This document shows, one piece after another, positions 31,932 to 40,379 of a stretch of DNA of 64,000 nucleotides (positions are counted from its first letter, which is position 1; each line of letters begins with the position of its first letter). This stretch comes from DASSQJ01 sp963772645. GTDB taxonomy: Bacteria > Actinomycetota > Actinomycetes > Actinomycetales > Dermatophilaceae. The translations under genes were made by a program, and so were the position numbers. A model generated the notes under the pieces. The model was given only the letters and a program-made list of their open reading frames with translations. It ran no database searches and was not told the origin of the DNA. The stretch covers positions 186,001 through 250,000 of the forward strand of contig CAVYYD010000005.1 in NCBI GenBank assembly GCA_963772645.1, read 5' to 3'.

Positions 31932-33577
31932 GTGTCAACAGCACCCGCGCCCGCCGCTCACCCGGGCTACCCCGACCACATCGACGGCGCGGTGCTCAAG
32001 GTCGCCGGAGTCGTCGTCCTCGGCGCGATCATGTCGATCCTCGACATCACCGTCGTCAACGTCGCCCTGCCCACCTTCCAGAAGGTCTTCAGCCGCACCG
32101 GCGACCCGGTCCCCTACTCCACCGTCGCGTGGACGGTCACCGCGTACACCCTGGCGCTGGCCACCGTCATCCCGCTCACCGGCTGGGCCGCCGACCGGTT
32201 CGGCACCAAGCGCCTCTACCTCACCGCGCTGACCCTCTTCACCGCCGGGTCCGCCCTGTGCGCCACCGCCACGAGCATCGAGATGCTCATCGGCTTCCGC
32301 GCCCTGCAGGGCCTCGGCGGGGGGATGCTCATGCCGCTGGGGATGACGATCATGACCCGCGCCGCGGGGCCGCACCGGATGGGCCGGCTCATGGCCATCC
32401 TCGGCGTCCCGATGCTGCTGGGCCCCATCTTCGGCCCGATCCTCGGCGGCTGGCTCATCGACCACTACAGCTGGCACTGGATCTTCCTCATCAACCTGCC
32501 GATCGGCCTGCTCGCCCTCGGCTACGCCACGTGGGTGCTCCCGAAGGACGCCCCCGAGCCCTCGGAGTCCTTCGACTGGGTCGGCATGGCGCTGATGTCG
32601 CCGGGGCTGGCGCTCTTCCTCTACGGGGTCTCCTCGATCCCCGGCGAGGGCACGTTCTGGTCGGCCAAGGTCGGGGTGCCCGCGTCGGTCGGTCTGCTCA
32701 TGGTGGCCGCCTTCGTCGTCTACAGCTTCCGGCCCCGGCACCCGCTGCTGGACCTGCGGCTGTTCGCCAACCGCAACCTCACCCTGTCGGTGGCGACGAT
32801 GTTCCTCTTCGCGATGGCCTTCTTCGGCGGCCTGCTGCTCGTCCCGACCTACTTCCAGCAGGTCCGGGGCGAGTCGCCGGTCGACGCCGGCTGGCTGATG
32901 GCCGCGCAGGGCCTCGGCGCCGTGCTGACGATGCCGGTCGCCGGGCGCCTCGTCGACAGGCTGCCGGTCGGCCGGATCGTGCCGTTCGGCCTCCTCGGCA
33001 TCACCGGCGGCATGTTCGCGCTCACCCAGATCGACGCGACGACGAGCTACTGGGGCTACATCCTGCCCGTCCTGTTCGTCATGGGCCTGGGCATGGGGGC
33101 GACGATGATGCCGCTGATGACCTCGGCGCTGAAGACCCTCACCGCGCACCAGGTGGCCCGGGGCTCGACCCTGCTCAACATCTCCCAGCAGATCGCCAGC
33201 TCCATCGGGGTCGCGATCATGTCCGTGGTGCTCACCAACGGGCTGACCAGCGACCGGCTGCTCACCCAGGCCCAGGGCTTCCAGGACGCGTCCCGGGGCG
33301 TGCCCGCCGACCAGGTGCCGACGCTGCTCCAGCGCTTCCCGGAGGTCGCCGCCATCCTCGGGCCCTTCGGGCAGGACCTCGCCGCCGGCCGGGCCGCGCT
33401 CCTGGGCCAGGTCCGGGAGGCGATGGCCGGGGCGTTCACGCACACCTTCTGGGTCGCGGCCGTCCTCGTCTCGCTGACGCTCATCCCCGGCCTCATGCTG
33501 CCCCGCCGGCACGAGGAGTCCCACCTCCTCGACGAGGAGACGCCCGAACAGGTCGCGCCCCCGTGGTGCTCCACTGA
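31932..33577 (+). CDS. DHA2-family MFS drug transporter (3' frameshift)
   Basis: EmrB/QacA-type exporter with 14 membrane helices. Motif D1/A features VNVALPTFQKVF and GWAADRFGTKRLYL, motif C GVPMLLGPIFGPILGGWL and a long loop before the last helix are visible. GTG 31932 starts VSTAPAPAAHPGYP and has GGAG 5 nt upstream. The expected end is at TGA 33577, reading EQVAPPVVLH, but the sequenced frame misses that stop because the C-run at 33558-33562 seems one base short. As given, the frame runs on about 285 codons, antipaired with a different frame of the peptidase gene. With one C restored it is 548 aa, the normal size. Confidence 0.9.
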
Positions 33578-33676
33578 GCCGCGGGCGGCCACCCGCCGCC
33601 CGCCCCGCCGATGCCGGCCCGCACCGCCCCCGCGGAGCGCGGGACCCAGCGGGTCGGCATCGGCCATGCTGGGGCC

Positions 33677-34711
33677 ATGGAGCCCGGCGCCCACAACGCG
33701 ATCACCGACGTCCCCGGCGTGCGCGTCGGGCACACCACCCGGGACGGGCCGGGCTGGCTCACCGGTACCACCGTGCTGGTGCCTCCCCCCGGGACCGCGG
33801 GCGGGGTCGACGTCCGCGGCGGCGGGCCGGGGACCCGCGAGACCGACCTGCTCGACCCGCGGGCCCTGGTCGACGCGGTCGACGCGGTCGTCCTCTCCGG
33901 CGGCAGTGCCTTCGGCCTGGCGGCCGCCGACGGCGTGGCACGGGAGGTGTACGGCGCCGGGGGTGGCTGGCCGGTCGGCGCCGAGGCCGGGGAACGGGTT
34001 CCGATCGTCCCGGCGGCCATCCTCTTCGACCTCGGCCGCGGCGGGAGCTGGCTGCACCACCCGGGCGCCGCGGACGGCGCGGCCGCGTACCGGGCGGCCG
34101 CGAGCGGCCCGGTCGCGCAGGGCTCGGTGGGCGCTGGGGCGGGCTGTCGTGCCGGGGGCCTGCGCGGTGGCCTCGGGACGGCCTCGGCGGTCCTCGGGTC
34201 CGGCGTCACCGTGGGCGCGCTCGTCGCCGTCAACGCCATGGGGTCACCGGTGGCCGCCGACGGCACCCTGTACGCCGCCCGGTGGGGCCTGGGCGACGAG
34301 CTCACCGGCCTGCCGGAGCCCGACCCCGGGCGGGTCGCGGCGTACTGGGCCGAGCGCGCGGCCGAGGTGCGGGCCCTGCGGGCCGGCACCGCGACGACCC
34401 TCGCCGTCGTCGCCACCGACGCGACGCTGACCAAGGCCGGCTGCCAGAAGCTCGCCGGCGTCGCCCACGACGGGATGGCCCGCGCCCTCGCCCCGGTGCA
34501 CACCGGCTACGACGGGGACACCGTCTTCGCCCTCGCCACCGGGGCCCGGCCCGCCCCGGACGGCCTCGACCTCGTCGAGCTGCACGAGGCGGCGGCGGGC
34601 TGCGTGGCCCGCGCCGTCGCGCACGGCATCCTCGCGGCCACCTCGGTCGACCGCTCCCCCGGCGGCGGCCTCGTGGCGCGGGCCTGGCGGGAGGCGCTCG
34701 CCGGCACCTGA
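33677..34711 (+). CDS. P1 (S58/DmpA-like) family peptidase
   Basis: 344-residue self-processing N-terminal nucleophile hydrolase. Family marks are AITDVPGVRVGHTT at the start, VLSGGSAFGLAAADGV (about 73-88), GSVGAGAGCRAGGLRGGLGTAS, and TTLAVVATDATLTKAGCQKLAGVAHDGMARAL, where P1 peptidases cleave themselves at a Thr/Ser to free the nucleophile. The usual Asn before the TTL is here Ala-Thr. Members act as aminopeptidases or beta-aminopeptidases, and the mycobacterial relative is Rv1333. ATG 33677 is chosen over an upstream GTG at 33611 because similarity begins with EPGAHNAITDVPG. Cytosolic. It is 31 nt from, and convergent to, guaB. Confidence 0.9.
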   Translation: MEPGAHNAITDVPGVRVGHTTRDGPGWLTGTTVLVPPPGTAGGVDVRGGGPGTRETDLLDPRALVDAVDAVVLSGGSAFGLAAADGVAREVYGAGGGWPVGAEAGERVPIVPAAILFDLGRGGSWLHHPGAADGAAAYRAAASGPVAQGSVGAGAGCRAGGLRGGLGTASAVLGSGVTVGALVAVNAMGSPVAADGTLYAARWGLGDELTGLPEPDPGRVAAYWAERAAEVRALRAGTATTLAVVATDATLTKAGCQKLAGVAHDGMARALAPVHTGYDGDTVFALATGARPAPDGLDLVELHEAAAGCVARAVAHGILAATSVDRSPGGGLVARAWREALAGT

Positions 34712-34742
34712 GGGTGTGCCGGCCGGGGCGCGACCGGGTCGG

Positions 34743-36378
34743 TCAGGCCTGCTGGGTAGTTGGGCGCCTCGACGATGCCGGTGACGTCGTGCGGGTGCGA
34801 CTCGCGCAGCCCGGCGGTGGTGATCCGGATGAAGCGGCCGCGGTCCTTCAGCTCGGGGACCGTGCGCGCCCCGACGTAGAACATCGACTGGTGCAGGCCG
34901 CCGACGAGCTGGTGGACGACGGCGCCGACCGGGCCGCGGTAGGCGACCTGCCCCTCGATGCCCTCGGGGACGATCTTGTCGTCGGAGGTCACGTCGGCCT
35001 GGAAGTAGCGGTCCTTGCTGTAGGACTTCTTGCCGCGCGAGGACATCGCGCCGAGCGAGCCCATGCCGCGGTAGGCCTTGTACTGCTTGCCGTTGATGAA
35101 GACGAGCTCGCCGGGCGACTCCTCGCAGCCGGCGAGGAGGGAGCCGATCATCACGGTGTCGGCCCCGGCGACGAGCGCCTTGGCGATGTCACCGGAGTAC
35201 TGCAGCCCGCCGTCCCCGATGAGCGGCACCCCGGCCGGCCCGCAGGCCAGCGAGGCCTGGTGGATCGCGGTGACCTGCGGCACCCCGACCCCCGCGACGA
35301 CCCGGGTCGTGCAGATCGACCCCGGGCCGACCCCGACCTTCACGGCGTCGACGCCGGCGTCGATGAGCGCCTGCGCTCCCGCGCGGGTCGCGACGTTGCC
35401 GCCGATGACCTGGACGTGGCGCAGCGCGGGGTCCTTCTTGACCCGCTGGACCATCTCGAGCAGGAGCCGGGCGTGGCCGTGCGCGGTGTCGACGACGAGG
35501 ACGTCGACCCCGGCCTCGACGAGTGTCGCGGCCCGTTGCCACGCCTCGCCGAAGTACCCGACGGCGGCCCCGACGAGGAGCCGGCCGTCGGCGTCCTTGC
35601 TGGCGTGCGGGAACTGCTCGGACTTCACGAAGTCCTTCACCGTGATCAGACCGCGCAGCCGGCCCTCGTCGTCGACGATCGGCAGCCGCTCACGCTTGTG
35701 CTGGCGCAGCAGGAGGGTGGCCTCCTCCTTGCCGATCCCGACGTGGCCGGTGATCAGCGGCATCGGGGTCATGACGTCGCGGACCAGGGTGTGGCCCCAC
35801 TCGGCGACCGGGGTGAAGCGCAGGTCGCGGTTGGTGACGATGCCGAGCAGGTGCTCCCCCTCGTCGACGACGGGCAGCCCGGAGACCCGGTAGCGGCCGC
35901 AGCGCTCGTCGAGCTCCTCGAGGGTGGCGTCGGGGCCGATGGTCACCGGGTTGGAGATCATCCCGGTCTGGGTCCGCTTGACGAGGTCGACCTGGTAGGC
36001 CTGGTCCTCGATCGAGAGGTTGCGGTGGAGGATGCCGAGGCCACCGTGCCGGGCCATCGCGATGGCCATCCGGGCCTCGGTGACGGTGTCCATCGCGGCG
36101 GAGACCAGCGGGACCCGCAACGAGATGCCGCGGGTCAGCCGGGTGGTGGTGTCGACCTCGCTCGGGATGACGTCGGTCTCGCCGGGCTGGAGGAGGACGT
36201 CGTCGTAGGTGAGGCCGAGCTCGGCGAAGGGCGAGGCGGCCGGCGGCTGCGCGGTGGAGGCGTCGACGACGGGGGTGGCGCCGGCGACGGGGGTGGCGCC
36301 GGCGCCGGGGGGGTCGCCGGCCTGCGAGGCGTGCTGCGGCCGGGCGGGGCGGGACTGCTCGTCGAGACCGAGGCTCAT
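34743..36378 (-). CDS. guaB: IMP dehydrogenase (apparent 3' frameshift)
   Basis: Oxidises IMP to XMP, the committed guanylate step. Catalytic-site loop VGPGSICTTR (Cys present), IMP-binding DGGLQYSGDIAKAL and GYGSLGAMSSRGKKSYSKDRYF-type flap (here MGSLGAMSSRGKKSY), and a CBS pair at about 110-235 (VTIGPDATLEELDERC, MTPMPLITGHVGIGKEEA). The N-terminus has an extra about 50 residues with a repeated GATPVA unit. The conserved end ESHPHDVTGIVEAPNY is followed in the given frame by P-A-G-L and no stop for about 80 codons. Removing one base at GGG 34754-34756 gives NYQQA and TGA at 34743. ATG 36378 sits 6 nt after TAGAAT. Confidence 0.95.
36268..36303. repeat. 18-bp tandem repeat, two copies
   Basis: GACGGGGGTGGCGCCGGC occurs twice head to tail in the 5' part of guaB, adding a six-residue repeat (GATPVA) to the N-terminal extension. 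A partial third copy follows. Confidence 0.85.
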
Positions 36379-36384
36379 CACCCG

Positions 36385-36390
36385 ATTCTA
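36385..36390 (-). promoter_or_regulatory. -10 element (TAGAAT), leaderless start of guaB
   Basis: Minus-strand TAGAAT, the best -10 match in the window after groES, ends 6 nt before ATG 36378. Confidence 0.6.
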
Positions 36391-36555
36391 CGGGCTGCGC
36401 CGGGCGTCGTCGGGACCGGCCACGGTGCCACGACGCCGCAGGTCAGCGACTTGACCAAAGCCTTACCCAGGGTTTGCCCACCTCGTACCAACTGCTTTCT
36501 ACGGTGGTCGCGGGCCGCCGAGGGAGGGCGGCGCGTCTCTCGTGGAGGTTGTCCA

Positions 36556-36846
36556 ATGGCCGAGATCACCCGGCTCCCGGGGCCCGTCGCCGACCTGTGG
36601 GAGTGGCAGCTCGACGGCGCCTGTCGCCGCGTCGGGCCGGAGGTCTTCTTCCACCCCGAGGGCGAACGGGGGAGCAAGCGCCGCACCCGGGCCAGCGCCG
36701 CCAAGGAGATCTGCCTGGCCTGCCCGGTGCTGCAGGAGTGCCGTCGGCACGCCCTGCAGGTCCGCGAGCCCTACGGGGTGTGGGGCGGCCTCACCGAGGA
36801 CGAGCGCGAGCTGCACTACGCCCAGCAGCGTCACATCGCCTCCTGA
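36556..36846 (+). CDS. whiB3: WhiB-family Fe-S regulator (WhiB3/WhiD type)
   Basis: 96-residue iron-sulfur transcription factor. Cluster cysteines are C23, C53, C56 and C62 (C...CxxC...C), the glycine turn is GVWGGL (74-79), and the basic C-terminal stretch is short. LPGPVADLWEWQLDGACR, FFHPEGERG and HALQVREPYGVWGGLTEDER match Streptomyces WhiD and mycobacterial WhiB3 rather than other WhiB classes. The genomic position between guaB and groEL is the same as whiD/whiB3. WhiB3-type proteins sense redox or NO and act with the primary sigma factor; WhiD is needed for spore maturation. GGAGG (36544-36548) is 7 nt before ATG. Confidence 0.93.
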   Translation: MAEITRLPGPVADLWEWQLDGACRRVGPEVFFHPEGERGSKRRTRASAAKEICLACPVLQECRRHALQVREPYGVWGGLTEDERELHYAQQRHIAS

Positions 36847-36936
36847 CGGGGTCGTGCCGCCGCCGGCGAGGACAGGGCGGTGGGCGGCAGGATCCGGGGA
36901 TCGAGGGAGGCGGCCGGGCCCGGGGCGGGCCCGGTG

Positions 36937-36983
36937 GGCCGGGGCGGGCCGTGGGAGGCGAGAGCCACGGTCCGCCCCCCGGC
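36937..36983. terminator. Hairpin terminator after whiB
   Basis: GGCCGGGGCGGGCCGTGG (36937-36954) pairs, with small bulges, with CCACGGTCCGCCCCCCGGCC at 36964-36983 around a 9-nt loop. Confidence 0.55.
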
Positions 36984-36997
36984 CCGCGCCGAGCCCC

Positions 36998-37003
36998 TAG
37001 CCT
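36998..37003 (+). promoter_or_regulatory. -10 element (TAGCCT), leaderless start
   Basis: TAGCCT ends 6 nt before GTG 37010. Confidence 0.55.
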
Positions 37004-37009
37004 GAGTGG

Positions 37010-37234
37010 GTGGCCACCGAGCTGAGCGTCCCCATCCGCGACGAGTCGATCCGGCTCGGGCAGCTGCTCAAGCTCGCGGGCGTCGTCGACGACGGCGGGC
37101 AGGCGCGCGAGGTCGTCGAGCGGGGGCTCGTCACCGTCGACGGCGAGGTCGAGACCCGCCGAGGTCGCCAGGTGCGGCCGGGGGACGTCGTCAGCCTGGC
37201 CGACGTGACGATCCGGGTCGCCCCGGGGGGCTGA
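37010..37234 (+). CDS. S4-domain RNA-binding protein
   Basis: 74 residues almost entirely made of one S4 fold: IRLGQLLKLAGVVDDGGQAREVVERG, LVTVDGEVETRRGRQVRPGDVV. These are the YaaA/RlbA-like small S4 proteins that bind structured RNA, often near the ribosome. Starts at GTG after a TAGCCT hexamer. It ends 22 nt before the convergent racemase gene. No catalytic domain is present. Confidence 0.9.
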   Translation: MATELSVPIRDESIRLGQLLKLAGVVDDGGQAREVVERGLVTVDGEVETRRGRQVRPGDVVSLADVTIRVAPGG

Positions 37235-37255
37235 GCGGGAGGCCCGCGCGCCGGC

Positions 37256-37954
37256 TCACCCCGGCGGCGCGCAGAGCCAGTCCACCCCCGCCGCCACGTG
37301 CAGGGCGGTCGTGTCGAGCAGCGGCAGCCCGGCGTCGCCCGGCCGCAGGAGCAGCCCGATCTCGGTGCACCCGAGGACCACCGCCTCGGCGCCCCGGCCG
37401 GCGAGCCGGTCGACCACCGCCGCGTACGCGCTGCGGGAGCCCGCGGTGACGACGTCGTGCACCAGCTCGTCGTAGATGACCCGGTGCACCAGCTCGCGGT
37501 CCGCCGCGCCCGGGACGAGGACCTCGAGGCCGCGGCCCCGCAGCCGCTCGAGGTAGAAGTCCTGCTCCATCGTGAACCGGGTGGCCAGCAGCCCGACCCG
37601 GTGGTACCCCGCGGCGAGCAGGGCCGCCGCGGTCGGGTCGGCGATGTGCAGCAGCGGGATGCCGGCCGCCTCCTCGACCTCGGCCGCGACCACGTGCATC
37701 GTGTTCGTCGCGAGGAGCAGCGCCTGAGCCCCCGCCGCCGCGAGCCCCGCCGCGGCGGCGCGCAGGGTGTGGGCGGTGGCCGGCCAGTCACCGGCGTGCT
37801 GGGCCTGCGCGAGCGGCGCGAAGTCGACGCTGTGCAGCACGAGCCGGGCCGAGTGCAGGCCGCCGAGGCGGGCCGCGACGCCCTCGTTGAGCCCGCGGTA
37901 GTAGGCCTCGGTCGAGGTCCAGCTCATCCCGCCGAGGACTCCGAGCAACCGCAT
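37256..37954 (-). CDS. Aspartate/glutamate racemase family protein (YgeA-like)
   Basis: 232 residues. Family start GVLGGMSWTSTEAYYRGLNEG. The first catalytic position, Cys in classical racemases, is T83 (ATNTMH), whereas the second is C196 (VLGCTEIGLL). Thr/Cys pairs at these positions are characteristic of the broad-specificity YgeA-type amino acid racemases, so low but broad activity is likely rather than dedicated aspartate or glutamate racemisation. ATG 37954 has TACCCT 7 nt upstream. A groEL terminator hairpin lies between this gene and groEL. Confidence 0.88.
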   Translation of the reverse strand: MRLLGVLGGMSWTSTEAYYRGLNEGVAARLGGLHSARLVLHSVDFAPLAQAQHAGDWPATAHTLRAAAAGLAAAGAQALLLATNTMHVVAAEVEEAAGIPLLHIADPTAAALLAAGYHRVGLLATRFTMEQDFYLERLRGRGLEVLVPGAADRELVHRVIYDELVHDVVTAGSRSAYAAVVDRLAGRGAEAVVLGCTEIGLLLRPGDAGLPLLDTTALHVAAGVDWLCAPPG

Positions 37955-37961
37955 GGCCCCG

Positions 37962-37967
37962 AGGGTA
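37962..37967 (-). promoter_or_regulatory. -10 element (TACCCT), leaderless start
   Basis: Minus-strand TACCCT ends 7 nt before ATG 37954. Confidence 0.5.
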
Positions 37968-37978
37968 CGGGCCGCGGA

Positions 37979-38018
37979 CGACTGCCGCCCGCCCCCTCGC
38001 GGGGACGGGCGGCAGTCG
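37979..38018. terminator. Strong hairpin terminator after groEL
   Basis: Perfect 13-bp arms CGACTGCCGCCCG (37979-37991) and CGGGCGGCAGTCG (38006-38018), extended inward by CCCC/GGGG; 36 nt past the groEL stop. Confidence 0.75.
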
Positions 38019-38054
38019 ACGGGGTGCCGGGCGGGCCCGGCGGGAGGCTGCCGG

Positions 38055-39671
38055 TCAGTGACCGTGCCCGTGGCCGTGGCCACCGGCGGACGCCTCCTCC
38101 TCCTCCTTCTTCTCCACGACGAGCGTGTCGGTGGTGAGCACCATCGAAGCGATCGACTCGGCGTTGCGCAGCGCGGAGCGGGTCACCTTGACCGGGTCGA
38201 TGACCCCGGCCTTGATGAGGTCCTCGTACTCGCCGGTCGCCGCGTTCAGGCCCATGCCCTTGTCGAGCTCCCGGACCCGGGCGACGGCGACGTAGCCCTG
38301 GAGGCCGGCGTTCTCGGCGATCCAGCGCAGCGGCTCGGCCGCGGCCTTCTGGACGATCCGGGCACCGACCGCCTCGTCACCCTCGAGGCCGAGCCCGTCG
38401 ATGACCGTGACGGCCTGGATGAGGGCCGAGCCGCCACCGGCGACGATGCCCTCCTCGATGGCCGCGCGGGTCGCCGAGATGGCGTCCTCGATGCGGTGCT
38501 TCTTCTCCTTGAGCTCGACCTCGGTGTGCGCGCCGACCTTGATGACGCAGACGCCGCCGGCGAGCTTGGCGAGGCGCTCCTGGAGCTTCTCTCGGTCCCA
38601 GTCGGAGTCGGTGCGCTCGATCTCCTGCTTGATCTGGTTGACCCGGCCGGTGACGTCCTCGTGGGCGCCGGCACCGTCGATGATCGTCGTGTTGTCCTTG
38701 GTCACCACGACGCGGCGGGCCTGGCCGAGGGTCTCGAGACCGACCTGGTCCAGCTTGAGGCCGACCTCCTCGGCGACGACCTGGCCGCCGGTGAGGACGG
38801 CCATGTCCTGGAGCATCGCCTTGCGGCGGTCGCCGAACCCGGGAGCCTTGACCGCGACGACGTTGAACGTGCCGCGGATCTTGTTGACGACGAGCGTCGA
38901 GAGGGCCTCGCCGTCGACGTCCTCGGCGATGACCAGGAGCGGCTTGCCGGACTGGACGACCTTCTCGAGCACCGGGAGGACGTCGGCGATCGCCGAGATC
39001 TTGCCCTGGTGGATCAGGACGTAGGCGTCCTCGAGGACGGCCTCCATCCGCTCGGGGTCGGAGACGAAGTACGGGGAGATGTAGCCCTTGTCGAACTGCA
39101 TCCCCTCGGTGAACTCGAGCTCGGTGGACGCGGTCGAGGACTCCTCGACGGTGATCACGCCGTCCTTGCCGACCTTGTCGAACGCGTCGGCGATGGTGGC
39201 GCCGATGGTCTGGTCCTGCGCGGAGAGCGCGGCGACCTGGGCGATCTCCTCCTTGGACTCGATCTCGCGGGCGGTGGCGAGCAGCTCGTCGGAGACGGCG
39301 GCCACGGCCTTGTCCATGCCGCGCTTGAGGCCCGAGGGGGCGGCGCCGGCCGCGACGTTGCGCAGGCCCTCCTTGACCATCGCCTGGGCGAGGACCGTCG
39401 CGGTCGTCGTCCCGTCACCGGCGATGTCGTTGGTCTTGGTGGCGACCTCCTTGGCGAGCTGGGCGCCGAGGTTCTCGTAGGCGTCCTCGAGCTCGATCTC
39501 ACGGGCGATGGTGACGCCGTCGTTGGTGATCGTCGGGGCGCCCCACTTCTTGTCGATGACGACGTTGCGGCCCTTGGGGCCGAGCGTCACCTTGACGGCG
39601 TTCGCGAGGGCGTCCACGCCCCGCTCGAGCGCCTTGCGGGCGGAGTCGTTGAACTCCAGTTCCTTGGCCAT
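38055..39671 (-). CDS. groEL: Chaperonin GroEL, His-rich C-terminus
   Basis: 538-residue 60-kDa chaperonin, the ATP-driven folding chamber with GroES. KVTLGPKGRNVVIDK, NDGVTIAREIELEDAYENLGAQL, the ATP-site GDGTTTATVLAQAMV and GIVAGGGSALIQAV are intact. The tail is GGHGHGHGH instead of the GGM repeats of E. coli; among actinobacteria such His-rich tails mark the GroEL1 type, and the operon position (groES-groEL beside whiB3) is that of M. tuberculosis groEL1. ATG 39671 has GAAGGA 6 nt upstream. The 129-nt gap from groES has no clear terminator, so co-transcription under CIRCE control is expected. A second, unlinked groEL copy is likely elsewhere. Confidence 0.97.
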   Translation of the reverse strand: MAKELEFNDSARKALERGVDALANAVKVTLGPKGRNVVIDKKWGAPTITNDGVTIAREIELEDAYENLGAQLAKEVATKTNDIAGDGTTTATVLAQAMVKEGLRNVAAGAAPSGLKRGMDKAVAAVSDELLATAREIESKEEIAQVAALSAQDQTIGATIADAFDKVGKDGVITVEESSTASTELEFTEGMQFDKGYISPYFVSDPERMEAVLEDAYVLIHQGKISAIADVLPVLEKVVQSGKPLLVIAEDVDGEALSTLVVNKIRGTFNVVAVKAPGFGDRRKAMLQDMAVLTGGQVVAEEVGLKLDQVGLETLGQARRVVVTKDNTTIIDGAGAHEDVTGRVNQIKQEIERTDSDWDREKLQERLAKLAGGVCVIKVGAHTEVELKEKKHRIEDAISATRAAIEEGIVAGGGSALIQAVTVIDGLGLEGDEAVGARIVQKAAAEPLRWIAENAGLQGYVAVARVRELDKGMGLNAATGEYEDLIKAGVIDPVKVTRSALRNAESIASMVLTTDTLVVEKKEEEEASAGGHGHGHGH

Positions 39672-39800
39672 TGCTGTCCTTCGTGCTGGGGGTGACGGGC
39701 GCGGAGGACGCGACCCGTCGCGGGGTCTGGATCGGCCGGGCCGAACGCGTCCCGGCGGCACGGGGCCGCCGGGACGGGCGTCACGGCATCAGGTGGCGGC

Positions 39801-40094
39801 TCAGCCGACGACGGCGAGCACGTCACGGGCGGAGAGGATGAGGTACTCCTCGCCGCCGTGCTTGATCTCGGTGCCGCCGTACTTGCTGAAGATGACGCGG
39901 TCGCCGACGGTGACGTCGAGCGGCACGCGGTTGCCCTTGTCGTCGATGCGACCGGGGCCGACCGCGAGGACCTCGCCCTCCTGGGGCTTCTCCTTCGCGG
40001 TGTCCGGGATGACGAGGCCGGACGCGGTGGTCTGCTCGGCCTCGAGGGACTTGATGAGGATGCGGTCCTCGAGCGGCTTGATGGAAACCGACAC
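39801..40094 (-). CDS. groES: Co-chaperonin GroES
   Basis: 97-residue lid of the GroEL chamber. IKPLEDRILIKSLEAEQTTASGLVIPDTAKEKPQEGEVLAVGPGR is the full N-terminal half including the mobile loop; YLILSARDVLAVVG closes it. GTG 40094 is chosen because GGAGGA lies 8 nt upstream and nothing conserved precedes VSVSIKPLEDR. Two CIRCE operators and one good promoter precede the gene, so HrcA repression at normal temperature is expected. Confidence 0.97.
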   Translation of the reverse strand: MSVSIKPLEDRILIKSLEAEQTTASGLVIPDTAKEKPQEGEVLAVGPGRIDDKGNRVPLDVTVGDRVIFSKYGGTEIKHGGEEYLILSARDVLAVVG

Positions 40095-40191
40095 GGTGTG
40101 CTCCTCCCTTGTGGGATGAGTCGAAGTGGACGGGACGTGCGTCTCCGGGCCGCTCTCGCCGTCGCGGGGGCCGATCCCGGCCCGGGTGGCG

Positions 40192-40218
40192 CTGGCACTC
40201 ACACGGGGTGAGTGCCAA
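40192..40218. promoter_or_regulatory. CIRCE operator, proximal copy
   Basis: CTGGCACTC, 9 nt, GAGTGCCAA. One mismatch between arms. On the groES strand it begins just after the predicted transcription start. Confidence 0.9.
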
Positions 40219-40225
40219 TGAGGCA

Positions 40226-40255
40226 AATCTAGGTCGCCGGTTAGCACTCGGTCAA
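40226..40255 (-). promoter_or_regulatory. groES promoter
   Basis: Minus-strand -35 TTGACC (40255-40250) and -10 TAGATT (40231-40226) with an 18-nt spacer. The -35 lies inside the spacer of the distal CIRCE, and the proximal CIRCE covers the start site. Confidence 0.8.
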
Positions 40256-40267
40256 CTCGAGTGCCAA
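40241..40267. promoter_or_regulatory. CIRCE operator, distal copy
   Basis: TTAGCACTC, 9 nt, GAGTGCCAA. Eight of nine arm positions pair; this matches the HrcA-binding consensus. Confidence 0.93.
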
Positions 40268-40379
40268 CGCGGCGCGGCGCGGGGCGCCCGGGGGCCGGCG
40301 GCCGGCCCCGCGCGGGGGAACGGCTCGGGCGCCCTCCCCCGGCGTGCGCTCCCGGACGGAACTGGCAGGATGGCCCGCC

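Noticed and set aside
31776..34430. An 884-codon frame joining the DHA2 transporter to the peptidase region
   Set aside because: Only the first 540 or so codons resemble a protein family; the rest is an out-of-frame shadow of the peptidase gene produced by high GC and a missing stop.
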